Source of the DNA: Sphingomonadales bacterium
GTDB lineage: Bacteria > Pseudomonadota > Alphaproteobacteria > Sphingomonadales > Sphingomonadaceae
Direction: 5' to 3'
NCBI GenBank assembly: GCA_018971065.1
Contig: JAGWVC010000091.1
Coordinates: 1-15,757, forward strand
DNA length: 15,757 nucleotides
This document shows positions 1-7,018 of this stretch, one piece after another; position 1 is the stretch's first letter, and each line of letters starts with the position of its first letter. Below the pieces are notes generated by a model. It was not told the DNA's origin. It saw nothing but the letters and a program-made list of their open reading frames with translations, and did no database searches. A program made the translations under genes and the position numbers.

Positions 1-174
1 GCGCTGGTGCAGAACGGCTTCACCGAGGCGGAATTCGCGCCGGCGCTCAGCCTGCTGGGCCGCTTCGGCAAGCCGGAGGAAGTGGGCGAGGCCAGCGCGT
101 GGCTGTGCTCGGACGCATCCAGCTACGTCACCGGCCACAGCCTCGCGGTCGAAGCAGGGTATCTCACGCGCTGA
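1..174 (+). CDS. SDR-family oxidoreductase, C-terminal fragment (5' end outside window)
   Basis: The reading frame is open from base 1 and ends at TGA 172-174, giving the last 57 residues of a protein whose start lies upstream. The tail has the usual C-terminal layout of classical short-chain dehydrogenases: a GRFGKPEEVGEA segment, then a LCSDASSYVTG segment, then a short end around VEAGYL, where most SDRs have V-D-G-G. The nucleotide-binding and catalytic motifs are outside the window, so substrate and cofactor cannot be judged. It converges on the three-SDR minus-strand operon and is followed by a strong hairpin at 180-209, so it probably closes an upstream + strand operon. Family assignment is good; specific function is unknown. 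Confidence 0.85.
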   Translation, partial: ALVQNGFTEAEFAPALSLLGRFGKPEEVGEASAWLCSDASSYVTGHSLAVEAGYLTR

Positions 175-179
175 ATCAA

Positions 180-209
180 AAGGCCGCCGGGCGCGAACCC
201 GGCGGCCTT
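180..209. terminator. Terminator hairpin between convergent SDR genes
   Basis: A perfect 12-bp inverted repeat (180-191 with 198-209) closes a 6-base loop. It starts 5 bases after the stop codon of the + strand SDR fragment and lies 31 bases beyond the stop of the minus-strand SDR. On the minus strand the stem is followed by a T-rich run; on the + strand the following sequence is pyrimidine-rich but not a clean T tract. It therefore looks like a Rho-independent terminator that is better for the minus-strand operon and possibly works in both directions. Confidence 0.8.
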
Positions 210-240
210 CCTTCCCCGTCCCGGGAAACCGGAATTTCGA

Positions 241-1023
241 TCAGACTTGGCTGAACCCGCCGTCGATCGCGAATTCGTCGCAGGTGGCGAAGCTCGCCGC
301 GTCCGAAGCCAGATAGACGACGATGCCGCCCATCTCGTCGGGGCGGCCCATGCGGCCGATCGGGTGACGCTGGTTCTGCGCCGCAACCGCCGTATCGAAA
401 TCGGGCACGGCGCCCAGATCGATGTAGCGATCCATGATCGAGTGCAGCATGTCGGTGCGCACCCCGCCGGGATGCACCGAATTGGCGCGGATGTTGTAGC
501 CCAGCGCGGCGAATTCGGCGCCCTGGCACTTGGTCAGCATCTTCACCGCCGCCTTGCTGGTGCAATAGGCCGCGTTGAACGCCGCGCCGCGCAGGCCGCC
601 CACGCTGGAGAAGTTGATGATCGAGGCGCCGCCCTGCCGCGCCTTGCCGCCTTCCTTCAGCAGCGGCAGCAGCACATTGGTGCCGATGATCACCGAATCG
701 ACATTGACCGCGTTGACCCGGTGCCATTCGGCCAGCGGCGTCTCCTCGATCTTGCCGACGATCGAGATGCCGGCGTTGTTGACCAGCACGTCGAGCCGAC
801 CGTGCGTGGTCTGCACATGCTCGGCAAGCCGCCGCCAGTCCGCCTCGCTGGTGACGTCGTGCTGGAAATAGGCGTCGGCGGCGAGGCCGTCGCTGGCTGC
901 CGGGGCAAGGTCGGTGGCGATGACGTGGGCGTGCGCCGCCTTCATAGCCTTGCACAGCTCGCGGCCGATGCCGCCGTTGGCCCCGGTGACCAGCGCCACC
1001 ACGTTGTCGAGAGCAATGGTCAT
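241..1023 (-). CDS. SDR-family NAD(P)-dependent oxidoreductase (third gene of SDR operon)
   Basis: A complete classical SDR of 260 residues. The glycine-rich cofactor motif TGANGGIG is at residues 13-20, an Asp closes strand beta-2 (D38, typical of NAD preference), NNAG is at 82-85, and the catalytic Ser-Tyr-Lys set is S140, Y153 and K157. The C-terminus ends in an IDGGF-type tail. The start at 1023 was chosen because AAGGGAG (top-strand 1032-1038) lies 8 bases upstream and the protein then begins at the usual distance from the Rossmann motif; an in-frame ATG 12 codons upstream would lie inside the preceding gene. It is the last of three co-directional SDR genes and presumably oxidises an alcohol or reduces a ketone in the pathway. 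Substrate unknown. Confidence 0.92.
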   Translation of the reverse strand: MTIALDNVVALVTGANGGIGRELCKAMKAAHAHVIATDLAPAASDGLAADAYFQHDVTSEADWRRLAEHVQTTHGRLDVLVNNAGISIVGKIEETPLAEWHRVNAVNVDSVIIGTNVLLPLLKEGGKARQGGASIINFSSVGGLRGAAFNAAYCTSKAAVKMLTKCQGAEFAALGYNIRANSVHPGGVRTDMLHSIMDRYIDLGAVPDFDTAVAAQNQRHPIGRMGRPDEMGGIVVYLASDAASFATCDEFAIDGGFSQV

Positions 1024-1036
1024 GCCGGCCGCTCCC

Positions 1037-1855
1037 TTACTGCACCGTCCAGCCGCCATCCATGACCAGCTCGGCGCCGGTCATGAACGCGCTGTCGGCG
1101 CTGGCCAGGAAGTACACGCCGGCGGCCAGATCCTCGGGCTGGCCGAGACGCCCCAGCGGGGTCAACGCGATCATGCCGTCCTTCAGGTCCTTCACGCTCG
1201 TCGCCAGCCCGGCATCGACCATGCCCTGAAAGCCATTGTCCATCATCGCCGTCTCGATCATGCCGGGATGCAGCGAATTGACGCGGATCGGCACCTTCTT
1301 GGTGGCGAATTCCAGCGCCATGCCCTTGGTGAACAGGCGCACCGCGCCCTTGCTGGCGTTGTAGGGCGCGGTATCGACCGCCCCGACGATGCCGTACATC
1401 GAGCTGACGTTGATGATCGACGAACCGCCGGCCACGTCGTTGCCGCTCGCGCCCAGCAGTTCCGCAAAGGTCTTCACCCCCAGGAACACGCCATCGACGT
1501 TCACCGCCATGACCGCGCGAAACGCGGCGAGCGTGGTGTCCTCGATCGCGCTGCTCGGCCCGATCCCGGCATTGTTGACCAGAATGTGCAGCTTGCCATG
1601 CCGCGCCACCACGGTGTCGCGCGCGCGCGCCCAGTCTTCTTCCTTCGTTACGTTGGCCTGCACATAGCTGGCCGCCTGCCCCAGCCGCGCCATCGTCTCG
1701 GTGGCCAGCGCGCTGTCCGCCGCGTCGAGGTCGGACAGCACCACTTCGGCGCCCTCGGCCAGAAACCGCTCCACGCAGGCAAGGCCGATGCCGCGCAGGC
1801 CGCCCGAAACGAATGCCACGCGGCCCTGCAGCCGCTGCGAACCCAGATTGCTCAT
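1037..1855 (-). CDS. SDR-family NAD-dependent oxidoreductase (second gene of SDR operon)
   Basis: A complete 272-residue classical SDR. The cofactor motif is SGGLRGIG at residues 17-24, with Ser where most family members have Thr. D42 ends beta-2 and suggests NAD(H). NNAG is at 94-97 and the catalytic residues are S152, Y165 and K169. The C-terminal VMDGGW segment is standard. Its ATG overlaps the stop of the upstream SDR in a 4-base ATGA (1852-1855), so the two are probably translationally coupled; its own stop lies inside the ribosome-binding region of the next SDR. Overall similarity to 3-alpha/20-beta-hydroxysteroid-dehydrogenase-like SDRs is generic and does not fix the substrate. Confidence 0.92.
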   Translation of the reverse strand: MSNLGSQRLQGRVAFVSGGLRGIGLACVERFLAEGAEVVLSDLDAADSALATETMARLGQAASYVQANVTKEEDWARARDTVVARHGKLHILVNNAGIGPSSAIEDTTLAAFRAVMAVNVDGVFLGVKTFAELLGASGNDVAGGSSIINVSSMYGIVGAVDTAPYNASKGAVRLFTKGMALEFATKKVPIRVNSLHPGMIETAMMDNGFQGMVDAGLATSVKDLKDGMIALTPLGRLGQPEDLAAGVYFLASADSAFMTGAELVMDGGWTVQ

Positions 1856-2634
1856 ACGCCCATCATCCCTGCCGTGGTTGCACCATCGATCACATATTCA
1901 CTGCCCGAGACGAACGCCGCCTCGTCGGAGGAAAGCCACGACACCAGTCCGGCAATCTCCTCCACCCGCGCCATCCGCTTCAGCGGCGACATGCCGTTGT
2001 ACGCCGCGCGCGCGGCGGCGGGATCGCCCGAGGTCTCGATCAGGTTGGTGATCATCGCGGTCTCGACCACGCCGGGCAGGATCGCGTTGACGCGGATCGC
2101 ATAACCCTGGTTGCCGCAATGCACCGCCGCCGACTTGGCCAGCGCCACCACCGCCGCCTTCGAGACCGAATAGGCCACGAAATTGCCCATCGCCCGGTGC
2201 GCGTTCATCGACGAGTTGATGATGATCGACCCGGTGGCGCCATCGGGGTTGACCTTCATCGCGCGGATCGCGTGCTGCACCGTCAGCATCACCCCGGTCT
2301 GGTTGACGGCGATGACGTTGTCCCAGCCCTCGATGCCGATGTCTTCCACCGAGCCGTCGCCATGTTCGGTGCCGGCGTTGGCGAAGGCGATGTCGAGCCG
2401 GCCATGCGTCGCGAGGATGTCGTCGATCAGCTTCGGCCAGGCCGCGGCTTCCTGCACCCGGTGCTTGACGAAGCTCGCCCCGGTCTCGGCCACCAGCGCC
2501 GCGGCGGCCGCCTCGTTCGAGCCGGTGAACACCACCTTGGCCCCGTCCGCCACCAGCCGCGCCACCGTAGCGGCGCCAATCCCCGAAGTCCCGCCGGTGA
2601 CCAGCGCAACCTTGCCTTCCAGCCGTCCTGTCAC
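1852..2634 (-). CDS. SDR-family oxidoreductase (first gene of SDR operon), probable GTG start
   Basis: A classical SDR, 260 residues from the GTG at 2634. The cofactor motif TGGTSGIG is at residues 13-20, ANAG replaces NNAG at 85-88, and the catalytic residues are S142, Y155 and K159. Beta-2 ends in a TGSNE segment without the usual Asp, so NADP(H) use is possible, unlike the next two SDRs in the operon. An in-frame ATG five codons upstream (2649) would give 265 residues, but it has no ribosome-binding site, whereas the GTG has GGGAGAG (top-strand 2639-2645) at good spacing and gives a typical SDR N-terminus. It leads the minus-strand operon and is divergent from the Rieske gene. Family certain; substrate unknown. 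Confidence 0.9.
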   Translation of the reverse strand: MTGRLEGKVALVTGGTSGIGAATVARLVADGAKVVFTGSNEAAAAALVAETGASFVKHRVQEAAAWPKLIDDILATHGRLDIAFANAGTEHGDGSVEDIGIEGWDNVIAVNQTGVMLTVQHAIRAMKVNPDGATGSIIINSSMNAHRAMGNFVAYSVSKAAVVALAKSAAVHCGNQGYAIRVNAILPGVVETAMITNLIETSGDPAAARAAYNGMSPLKRMARVEEIAGLVSWLSSDEAAFVSGSEYVIDGATTAGMMGV

Positions 2635-2779
2635 GGCACTCTCCCACATTGCTTCGACACTGCGTTTGGCCGATATTCGCGGCCTTGCAACCTATGCTTT
2701 CGGCAAGGTGACGCCACGCGCGCGCAAGGGCAGAAACCGACGCAGATAAGACACCCGTGGGGCAGAAGGATTCGCGAGA
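2635..2779. promoter_or_regulatory. Divergent intergenic region between the SDR operon and the Rieske/ThuA pair
   Basis: This 145-bp gap must carry the start signals for transcription in both directions. It contains a 6-bp inverted repeat, CCTTGC at 2683-2688 and GCAAGG at 2703-2708, separated by 14 bases, which could be a regulator site. AAGGA at 2766-2770 is a plausible ribosome-binding site for the ATG at 2780. No clear sigma-70 promoter boxes could be assigned by eye. Confidence 0.45.
2639..2645 (-). promoter_or_regulatory. Ribosome-binding site that favours the GTG start at 2634
   Basis: On the minus strand this reads GGGAGAG, with its GGAG core 6 bases before the GTG at 2634. The upstream ATG at 2649 has no comparable purine-rich sequence before it, and the site itself lies inside the extra codons that ATG would add. 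Confidence 0.6.
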
Positions 2780-4195
2780 ATGGCTGAAATGGACGCAGGC
2801 GAACTGGGCACGGCCCGTTGCCCCGGTACCGGCTGGAACGATCTGATGGCGCAGGATTCGCGCCCGGCGCCCGCCTGCCTGACCGAAGAGAGCTATACCT
2901 ACCTCGGCTCCGAGCCGATCGACACCGCCCGCTACACCAGCGAGGAATTCGCCGCCGCCGAGCGCAAGCACATGTGGCCTTACGTGTGGCAGTTCGCCGC
3001 GCGCGAGGAAGACCTGCCCGAGCCCGGCGATTACATCATCTACGAGAACGCCGGCCGTTCCTACCTGCTCACCCGGCAGGACGATGGCTCGATCAAGGCG
3101 CTGCACAACGTCTGCCTGCACCGTGGCCGCAAGCTGCGCGATTCGGACGGCGCCAGCGACAAGTTCGTCTGCCCGTTCCACGGCTTCGCCTGGAACAAGG
3201 ACGGCAGCTTCGACACGATGCCGTGCCAGTGGGACTTCGCCCACCTGTCGCAAGCAGACCTGCAACTGCCTGAAGCGGAAGTAGCGAGCTGGCAGGGCTA
3301 CGTGTTCCTGCGCGAGGAACCCGGCGGGCCGTCGCTGGAGGAATTCCTCGCCCCCCTGCCCGAACACTTCAAGCGCTGGCGCCACGAGGAATGCACCACG
3401 GTGATCTGGGTGGCCAAGGAAGTCGCCGCCAACTGGAAGGTGACCGCCGAGGCCTTCATGGAAGCCTGGCACACCATCGTCACTCACCCGCAACTGCTGC
3501 CGTTCACCGGCGACTGCAACGCCGCCTACTGGTTCTGGGGCGACAACGTGAACGTCAACCTCGTCCCCTTCGGCGTGCTCAGCCCGCACCTCGATCCCGC
3601 CGGCAAGAGCGAGCAGTGGATCGTCGACGAGTTCATCAAGTTCAACACCCGCTCGGGCGACAACTACGATCCCTCGGGCGATCCCTTCGCGGTCGCCGTT
3701 CCCCACGACCAGACCGCGCGCGTCGCGCTCGGCGCGGCGATGCGCAAGGCCTACACCGAGCAGACCGGCTATGATCACGCCGATGCCACGGATGCCGAAC
3801 TGCTTGACGCGCTGGTCTACAATGTCTTCCCGAACTTCGCCCCCTGGGGCGGGTACATGCCTAACGTCGTCTATCGCTGGCTGCCGGGCAAGACGCCCGA
3901 CACCTGCGTGATGGAAGTGCGCATCCTCGCCCGCGGCAAGAAGGGCGAACCGGTGCCGCGCGGCGTCCCGCGCCACTATCTCACGCTCGATCAGAAATGG
4001 ACCGAGGCGAAGGAAATGGGCGGTCTCGGCGACGTGCTCGAACAGGACATGGACAACCTGCCGTTCGTGCAGGACGGCCTGCACGCCTCGAAGAACGGCA
4101 AGATCCAGCTTGCCAACTATCAGGAAATCCGCCTGCGCCAGTTCCACCGCACGATGGACAAGTACCTCTCGGGTGAACTGGGGGCAGCCAAGTGA
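2780..4195 (+). CDS. Rieske [2Fe-2S] ring-hydroxylating oxygenase, alpha (catalytic) subunit
   Basis: A 471-residue Rieske non-heme iron oxygenase alpha subunit. The N-terminal Rieske domain has C112-x-H114 and C131-x2-H134 as [2Fe-2S] ligands. The catalytic SRPBCC-type domain follows, with the sequence NWKVTAEAFMEAWHTIVTHP at 218-237: E228 sits at the bridging acidic position and H231 and H236 are the iron ligands. D423, in an EQDMDN segment, is a candidate third ligand. Such enzymes hydroxylate aromatic or alicyclic substrates, or demethylate them, using electrons from a ferredoxin/reductase. No beta subunit, ferredoxin or reductase gene is in the window, which fits the alpha-only class with partners encoded elsewhere. 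The start at 2780 has AAGGA upstream; a later ATG at 2846 is possible. The stop overlaps the next gene. Substrate unknown. Confidence 0.93.
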   Translation: MAEMDAGELGTARCPGTGWNDLMAQDSRPAPACLTEESYTYLGSEPIDTARYTSEEFAAAERKHMWPYVWQFAAREEDLPEPGDYIIYENAGRSYLLTRQDDGSIKALHNVCLHRGRKLRDSDGASDKFVCPFHGFAWNKDGSFDTMPCQWDFAHLSQADLQLPEAEVASWQGYVFLREEPGGPSLEEFLAPLPEHFKRWRHEECTTVIWVAKEVAANWKVTAEAFMEAWHTIVTHPQLLPFTGDCNAAYWFWGDNVNVNLVPFGVLSPHLDPAGKSEQWIVDEFIKFNTRSGDNYDPSGDPFAVAVPHDQTARVALGAAMRKAYTEQTGYDHADATDAELLDALVYNVFPNFAPWGGYMPNVVYRWLPGKTPDTCVMEVRILARGKKGEPVPRGVPRHYLTLDQKWTEAKEMGGLGDVLEQDMDNLPFVQDGLHASKNGKIQLANYQEIRLRQFHRTMDKYLSGELGAAK

Positions 4196-4956
4196 GCGAG
4201 GCGGAAAATCATCCGCCGCGCGTGAACTGCGTGCTGGTCTGCGGCGGCGTCTGGCACGACATGGACTTTGCCCGGCTCGAACTGCTGAAGCTGCTGGCCG
4301 AGGACCCGGCGGTGCGCACCCGCGTGTTCGAGGATTACGAGAACACCGACGCGCTGGCCACCGCCGACATCCTGATCACCTACACCTGTGACGTCACGCC
4401 GTCGCTGAAGGCGCAGGAAGTCCTGCGCGACTGGCTGGGGAAAGGCGGTCGCTGGTATGCGCTGCACGGCACCAATTCGGTGCTGCGCCTGCTGGAAAGC
4501 GGCCTCTGGGATGCGCCCCGCTGGGCGCCGCTGATGATGGACATGCTGGGCACGCAGTTCCTCTCGCACCCGCCGATCGCGCCCTACACGGTGACGGTGG
4601 CCGATCCCGGCCATCCGCTGGTGGCCGGGGTGGAACCGTTCGAGACCACTGACGAACTGTACCACATGGAGCGCCACGGCGACCTGCACGTGCTGCTGGA
4701 GACCGAATGCACCGAGGAAGGCACCGGCTTCGTCGAGGCGGCGGACGCGCCGGGCACGCACCCGGTGATGTACATCAAGCATCATGGCAAGGGCGCGGTA
4801 CTGTACAACACGCTGGGCCATTGCCGTGGCCATTACGACCTGCAACCGCTGGCCGAATGGTGGCCGACGATTGACCGCTGCGCGTGGGACCTGCCGGTGT
4901 TTTACGACCTGCTGCGGCGTGGCATCGGCTGGATCAAGCAGCGCGAAAGGGCATGA
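4192..4956 (+). CDS. ThuA-like domain protein (class I glutamine-amidotransferase-like fold)
   Basis: A 254-residue protein with the features of the ThuA (trehalose-utilisation) family: an N-terminal VLVCGGVWHD strand-loop, LHG at 91-93, a DELY segment at 154-157, and a GKG...YNTLGH segment at 199-210. ThuA proteins adopt a glutamine-amidotransferase-like fold but generally lack a proven amidotransferase activity; many are fused or linked to sugar or secondary-metabolite oxidoreductases. There is no signal peptide, so it is probably cytoplasmic. It starts at a GTG that overlaps the Rieske stop (GTGA, 4192-4195), so the two are very likely co-translated and functionally linked. A terminator follows directly. 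A role in processing a conjugated or oxygenated substrate is only a guess. Confidence 0.87.
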   Translation: MSEAENHPPRVNCVLVCGGVWHDMDFARLELLKLLAEDPAVRTRVFEDYENTDALATADILITYTCDVTPSLKAQEVLRDWLGKGGRWYALHGTNSVLRLLESGLWDAPRWAPLMMDMLGTQFLSHPPIAPYTVTVADPGHPLVAGVEPFETTDELYHMERHGDLHVLLETECTEEGTGFVEAADAPGTHPVMYIKHHGKGAVLYNTLGHCRGHYDLQPLAEWWPTIDRCAWDLPVFYDLLRRGIGWIKQRERA

Positions 4957-4981
4957 AAAAGGGGGCCGGAAGCCCCCTTTT
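4957..4981. terminator. Bidirectional Rho-independent terminator
   Basis: GGGGGC (4961-4966) pairs with GCCCCC (4972-4977) around a 5-base loop, flanked by AAAA on the left and TTTT on the right, which can extend the stem and give a U tract in both directions. It begins immediately after the ThuA-like stop codon and lies 20 bases beyond the stop of the convergent acyl-CoA dehydrogenase, so it can end both transcripts. Confidence 0.9.
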
Positions 4982-5001
4982 CCATGTCCGTGCCAAATCC
5001 T

Positions 5002-6108
5002 TCAGGCCACGCGGGCAAACGCGTCCAGCGCGGCTTCCGGATCGTCCGGCCAGCGCGACAGCACCAGCAGCCGCTTGTGGGCATGGCCGATCGACAGTTC
5101 GTCACTGACGCCCATGCCGCCGTGGAACTGGATCATCTCGTGGCCCAGCGCGATCGAGGCCTGCGCGATGAATGCCCGCGCGCCGCGCACCGCCTGGGCA
5201 AAGTCCGCCTTGCCACCGTTGACCTGCGCGAAATTCACCAGCGCCCGCGCCTGCTCGATCGCGGCATATTGCACGACCATGCGGTGCTGGATCGCCTGGA
5301 AACCGCCCAGCCGCGAACCGAACTGCTCACGCGTGTTCAGATAGTCGCGCGTCTCGGCAAACATCCGCTCCATGATGCCCAGCGCTTCGGCGCTGCGTGC
5401 CAGCGAGGCCAGCAATTCCGCCGCCTCGATCGCGCCGGTTCCGCCGCCCAGCGGCACCGCCGCCACCCCGGCCAGGTCCAGCGACACGGCAATCGCGCCA
5501 TCGGCCATCCGCCAGGCCTGGCACGCCAATCCGGCGGCATCGGCTGCAACGAGGTACAGGCCAACGCCGTCGGCAGCACCGGGCTGCCCGGCGGTGCGGG
5601 CCGAAACCAGATAGGCATCCACCCCGGCGCCGCCCGGCACGCAAGACTTGGCGCCCGAAATCCGCGTATCGGCACCCGCGCCCTGCGCCGTGGCTTCGAC
5701 CCACAACCGCCCGCCGCGTCCCCGCGCCTCGGCATGGGCCAGCGCGATCCGCCGCGAACCGTCCAGCAATCCGGGCAGCCATTCGTCGCGCAATGCCGCC
5801 GGTGCCACCGCCGCGAACAGGCGGCCCGCCACCAGCACATTGTCGATCACCGGTTCGGCCACCAGGCCCCGGCCCAGCGCCTCGAACATCGTGACGATGC
5901 CGGTGGCATCCAGCCCCAGCCCGCCGTGATCCTCGTCGAACGGCGCGGCCAGCAGGCCCAGTTCGCCCAGCAGCGCCCAGTTGCGCGCGGAAAAGCCGTT
6001 CGCTTCGGCCTGGTAGCCGCGCCGGCGCTCGATATCGTAATGATCCACGACGAAGCGCTCGGCCAGCGCCTTGAGCATTTCCTCGTCTTCGCTCAGATCG
6101 AAGTTCAA
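5002..6108 (-). CDS. Acyl-CoA dehydrogenase, degenerate (small/beta-type) subunit, TTG start
   Basis: A 368-residue acyl-CoA dehydrogenase-family protein. The N-terminus (NFDLSEDEEMLKALAERFV) and the DEDHGGLGL segment at 59-66 are typical, the NTREQFGSRLGGFQAIQH segment lies at 257-275, and QFHGGMGVSDE at 327-337. The usual flavin-contact signature in the middle domain (T/S-E-P-G-S-G-S-D) is replaced by AHAEARGRGG, and no EG-type catalytic Glu lies near the C-terminus. This pattern is known for the smaller subunit of alpha2-beta2 acyl-CoA dehydrogenases such as the FadE28/FadE29 type, so it may partner a fuller enzyme, for example that at 10336-11544. The TTG at 6108 has AAAAGGGG 7 bases upstream; upstream ATG codons lack such a site. 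Monocistronic and divergent from the LuxR gene. Substrate unknown. Confidence 0.87.
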   Translation of the reverse strand: MNFDLSEDEEMLKALAERFVVDHYDIERRRGYQAEANGFSARNWALLGELGLLAAPFDEDHGGLGLDATGIVTMFEALGRGLVAEPVIDNVLVAGRLFAAVAPAALRDEWLPGLLDGSRRIALAHAEARGRGGRLWVEATAQGAGADTRISGAKSCVPGGAGVDAYLVSARTAGQPGAADGVGLYLVAADAAGLACQAWRMADGAIAVSLDLAGVAAVPLGGGTGAIEAAELLASLARSAEALGIMERMFAETRDYLNTREQFGSRLGGFQAIQHRMVVQYAAIEQARALVNFAQVNGGKADFAQAVRGARAFIAQASIALGHEMIQFHGGMGVSDELSIGHAHKRLLVLSRWPDDPEAALDAFARVA

Positions 6109-6115
6109 GCGGGTT

Positions 6116-6123
6116 CCCCTTTT
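6116..6123 (-). promoter_or_regulatory. Ribosome-binding site that sets the TTG start of the acyl-CoA dehydrogenase
   Basis: The minus strand reads AAAAGGGG, 7 bases before the TTG at 6108. The family N-terminus (NFDLSEDE) begins exactly after that TTG. An ATG start further upstream would add over 20 residues resembling no acyl-CoA dehydrogenase. Confidence 0.75.
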
Positions 6124-6195
6124 CGGCACCCACCCTAGCATCATCGCCGCCACCGCCACGCTGGGCAAAGTGTCAGGTAACCGGCGATTGTATGA

Positions 6196-6224
6196 TGGGC
6201 CAAGGCACAGTAGACTTGGGCCAA
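6196..6224. promoter_or_regulatory. Candidate operator: TGGGCCAA repeated at 21-bp spacing
   Basis: TGGGCCAA occurs at 6196-6203 and again at 6217-6224, exactly 21 bp (two helical turns) apart, in the 130-bp divergent region between the acyl-CoA dehydrogenase and the LuxR-type gene. The second copy, read as TTGG-G-CCAA (6216/6217-6224), is itself a small palindrome. The position just before the regulator's start suggests an autoregulatory or divergent operator. A chance 8-mer repeat in a region of this size is not rare, so this is only a candidate. Confidence 0.35.
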
Positions 6225-6238
6225 CGATAAGGTCGGGA

Positions 6239-7015
6239 GTGAAGCCGCTGCTGTCACAGCAACGAATCGACGCCGTGCGCATCAATGCCCCGCAGGACAT
6301 CCGGCGGGCGGCGCAGGCGTTGCACGAGATTTCCATGTCATGCGGAATGCGTGCCGCCCCGGCTCACGACATCGCCGACAAGCGGACCCCGGTCGATATC
6401 GAGGGCGGCGTGCTGGCGCGCGACGTGTTCGGCTGGTCCGAGGACGATCGCGTGTGGTGGCGCAACTCGCGGATCGCGCTGGATTCGCCGATCACCACCG
6501 CCTGCCGGTTCGAAAGCCTGCCGTTCTGGGTGAACGCCAAGGGCTTCCACGTGCGGCAGCCCAACACCTACCTCGCCTCGATCGACCTCGCCAATTTCGA
6601 GCATCGCGCGATGACCCGCGCGGCGATCGTCGTGCCGGTTCACCTGCCGTTCGGGCAGATCGGCGCGGTCAGCTTCAATCCGCTCGATTCCTCGCACACC
6701 GACCTGTCGGAGGAGTTCCTCGCGCTGGGCGATGCCTTCGGCGTCTATGCGCGCACGTTCATCGCCACTTATGTCCACGTGATGGGTTCGATGCAGGCGC
6801 TGCCACCGGAATCGCGCCTGTCCAAGCGCGAGGTGGAGTGCCTGCGCTGGGCGGCGATCGGCAAGACCGATCTGGAAATCAGCATGATCATGTCGCGCAG
6901 CCGGGCCACGGTGCGCTTCCATATCCACAATGCCTCGATCAAGCTGAACGCGGTGAACCGCAGCCAGACCGTGTTCAAGGCCGCCCAGCTAGGCTACATT
7001 TCGCTGGGTCATTGA
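6239..7015 (+). CDS. LuxR-family transcriptional regulator (solo, autoinducer-binding-like N-terminus)
   Basis: A 258-residue regulator. Residues 194-257 form a LuxR-type helix-turn-helix: LSKREVECLRW, then GKT, EISMIMSRSRATVRFHIHNASIKL, and a terminal AVNRSQ segment. The N-terminal part resembles an autoinducer-binding domain, with an ALDSPI segment (D82, P84), PFW at 95-97 and a VPVHLPFGQIGAVSF core at 132-146. No luxI-type synthase is present, so it is probably a LuxR solo that senses a pathway metabolite or an exogenous signal. The GTG at 6239 was chosen because AAGG (6229-6232) lies 6 bases upstream; an ATG at 6071 would put the start inside the divergent gene. It likely controls one or more neighbouring transcription units; which ones cannot be seen. 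It ends 3 bp from the convergent GMC stop. Confidence 0.88.
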   Translation: MKPLLSQQRIDAVRINAPQDIRRAAQALHEISMSCGMRAAPAHDIADKRTPVDIEGGVLARDVFGWSEDDRVWWRNSRIALDSPITTACRFESLPFWVNAKGFHVRQPNTYLASIDLANFEHRAMTRAAIVVPVHLPFGQIGAVSFNPLDSSHTDLSEEFLALGDAFGVYARTFIATYVHVMGSMQALPPESRLSKREVECLRWAAIGKTDLEISMIMSRSRATVRFHIHNASIKLNAVNRSQTVFKAAQLGYISLGH

Positions 7016-7018
7016 TCG

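Noticed and set aside
1898..4147. 749-codon minus-strand open frame over the first SDR and the Rieske gene
   Set aside because: It runs opposite the clear Rieske gene and in another frame of the SDR gene, and shows only low-complexity translated sequence.
6071..6238. Upstream extension of the LuxR-type gene to ATG 6071
   Set aside because: It would overlap the divergent acyl-CoA dehydrogenase start, adds residues unlike the family, and the GTG at 6239 has its own ribosome-binding site.
6109..6336. Upstream extension of the acyl-CoA dehydrogenase to an ATG at 6336
   Set aside because: It would run into the LuxR-type gene and add 76 non-homologous residues; the TTG at 6108 has AAAAGGGG and matches the family N-terminus.
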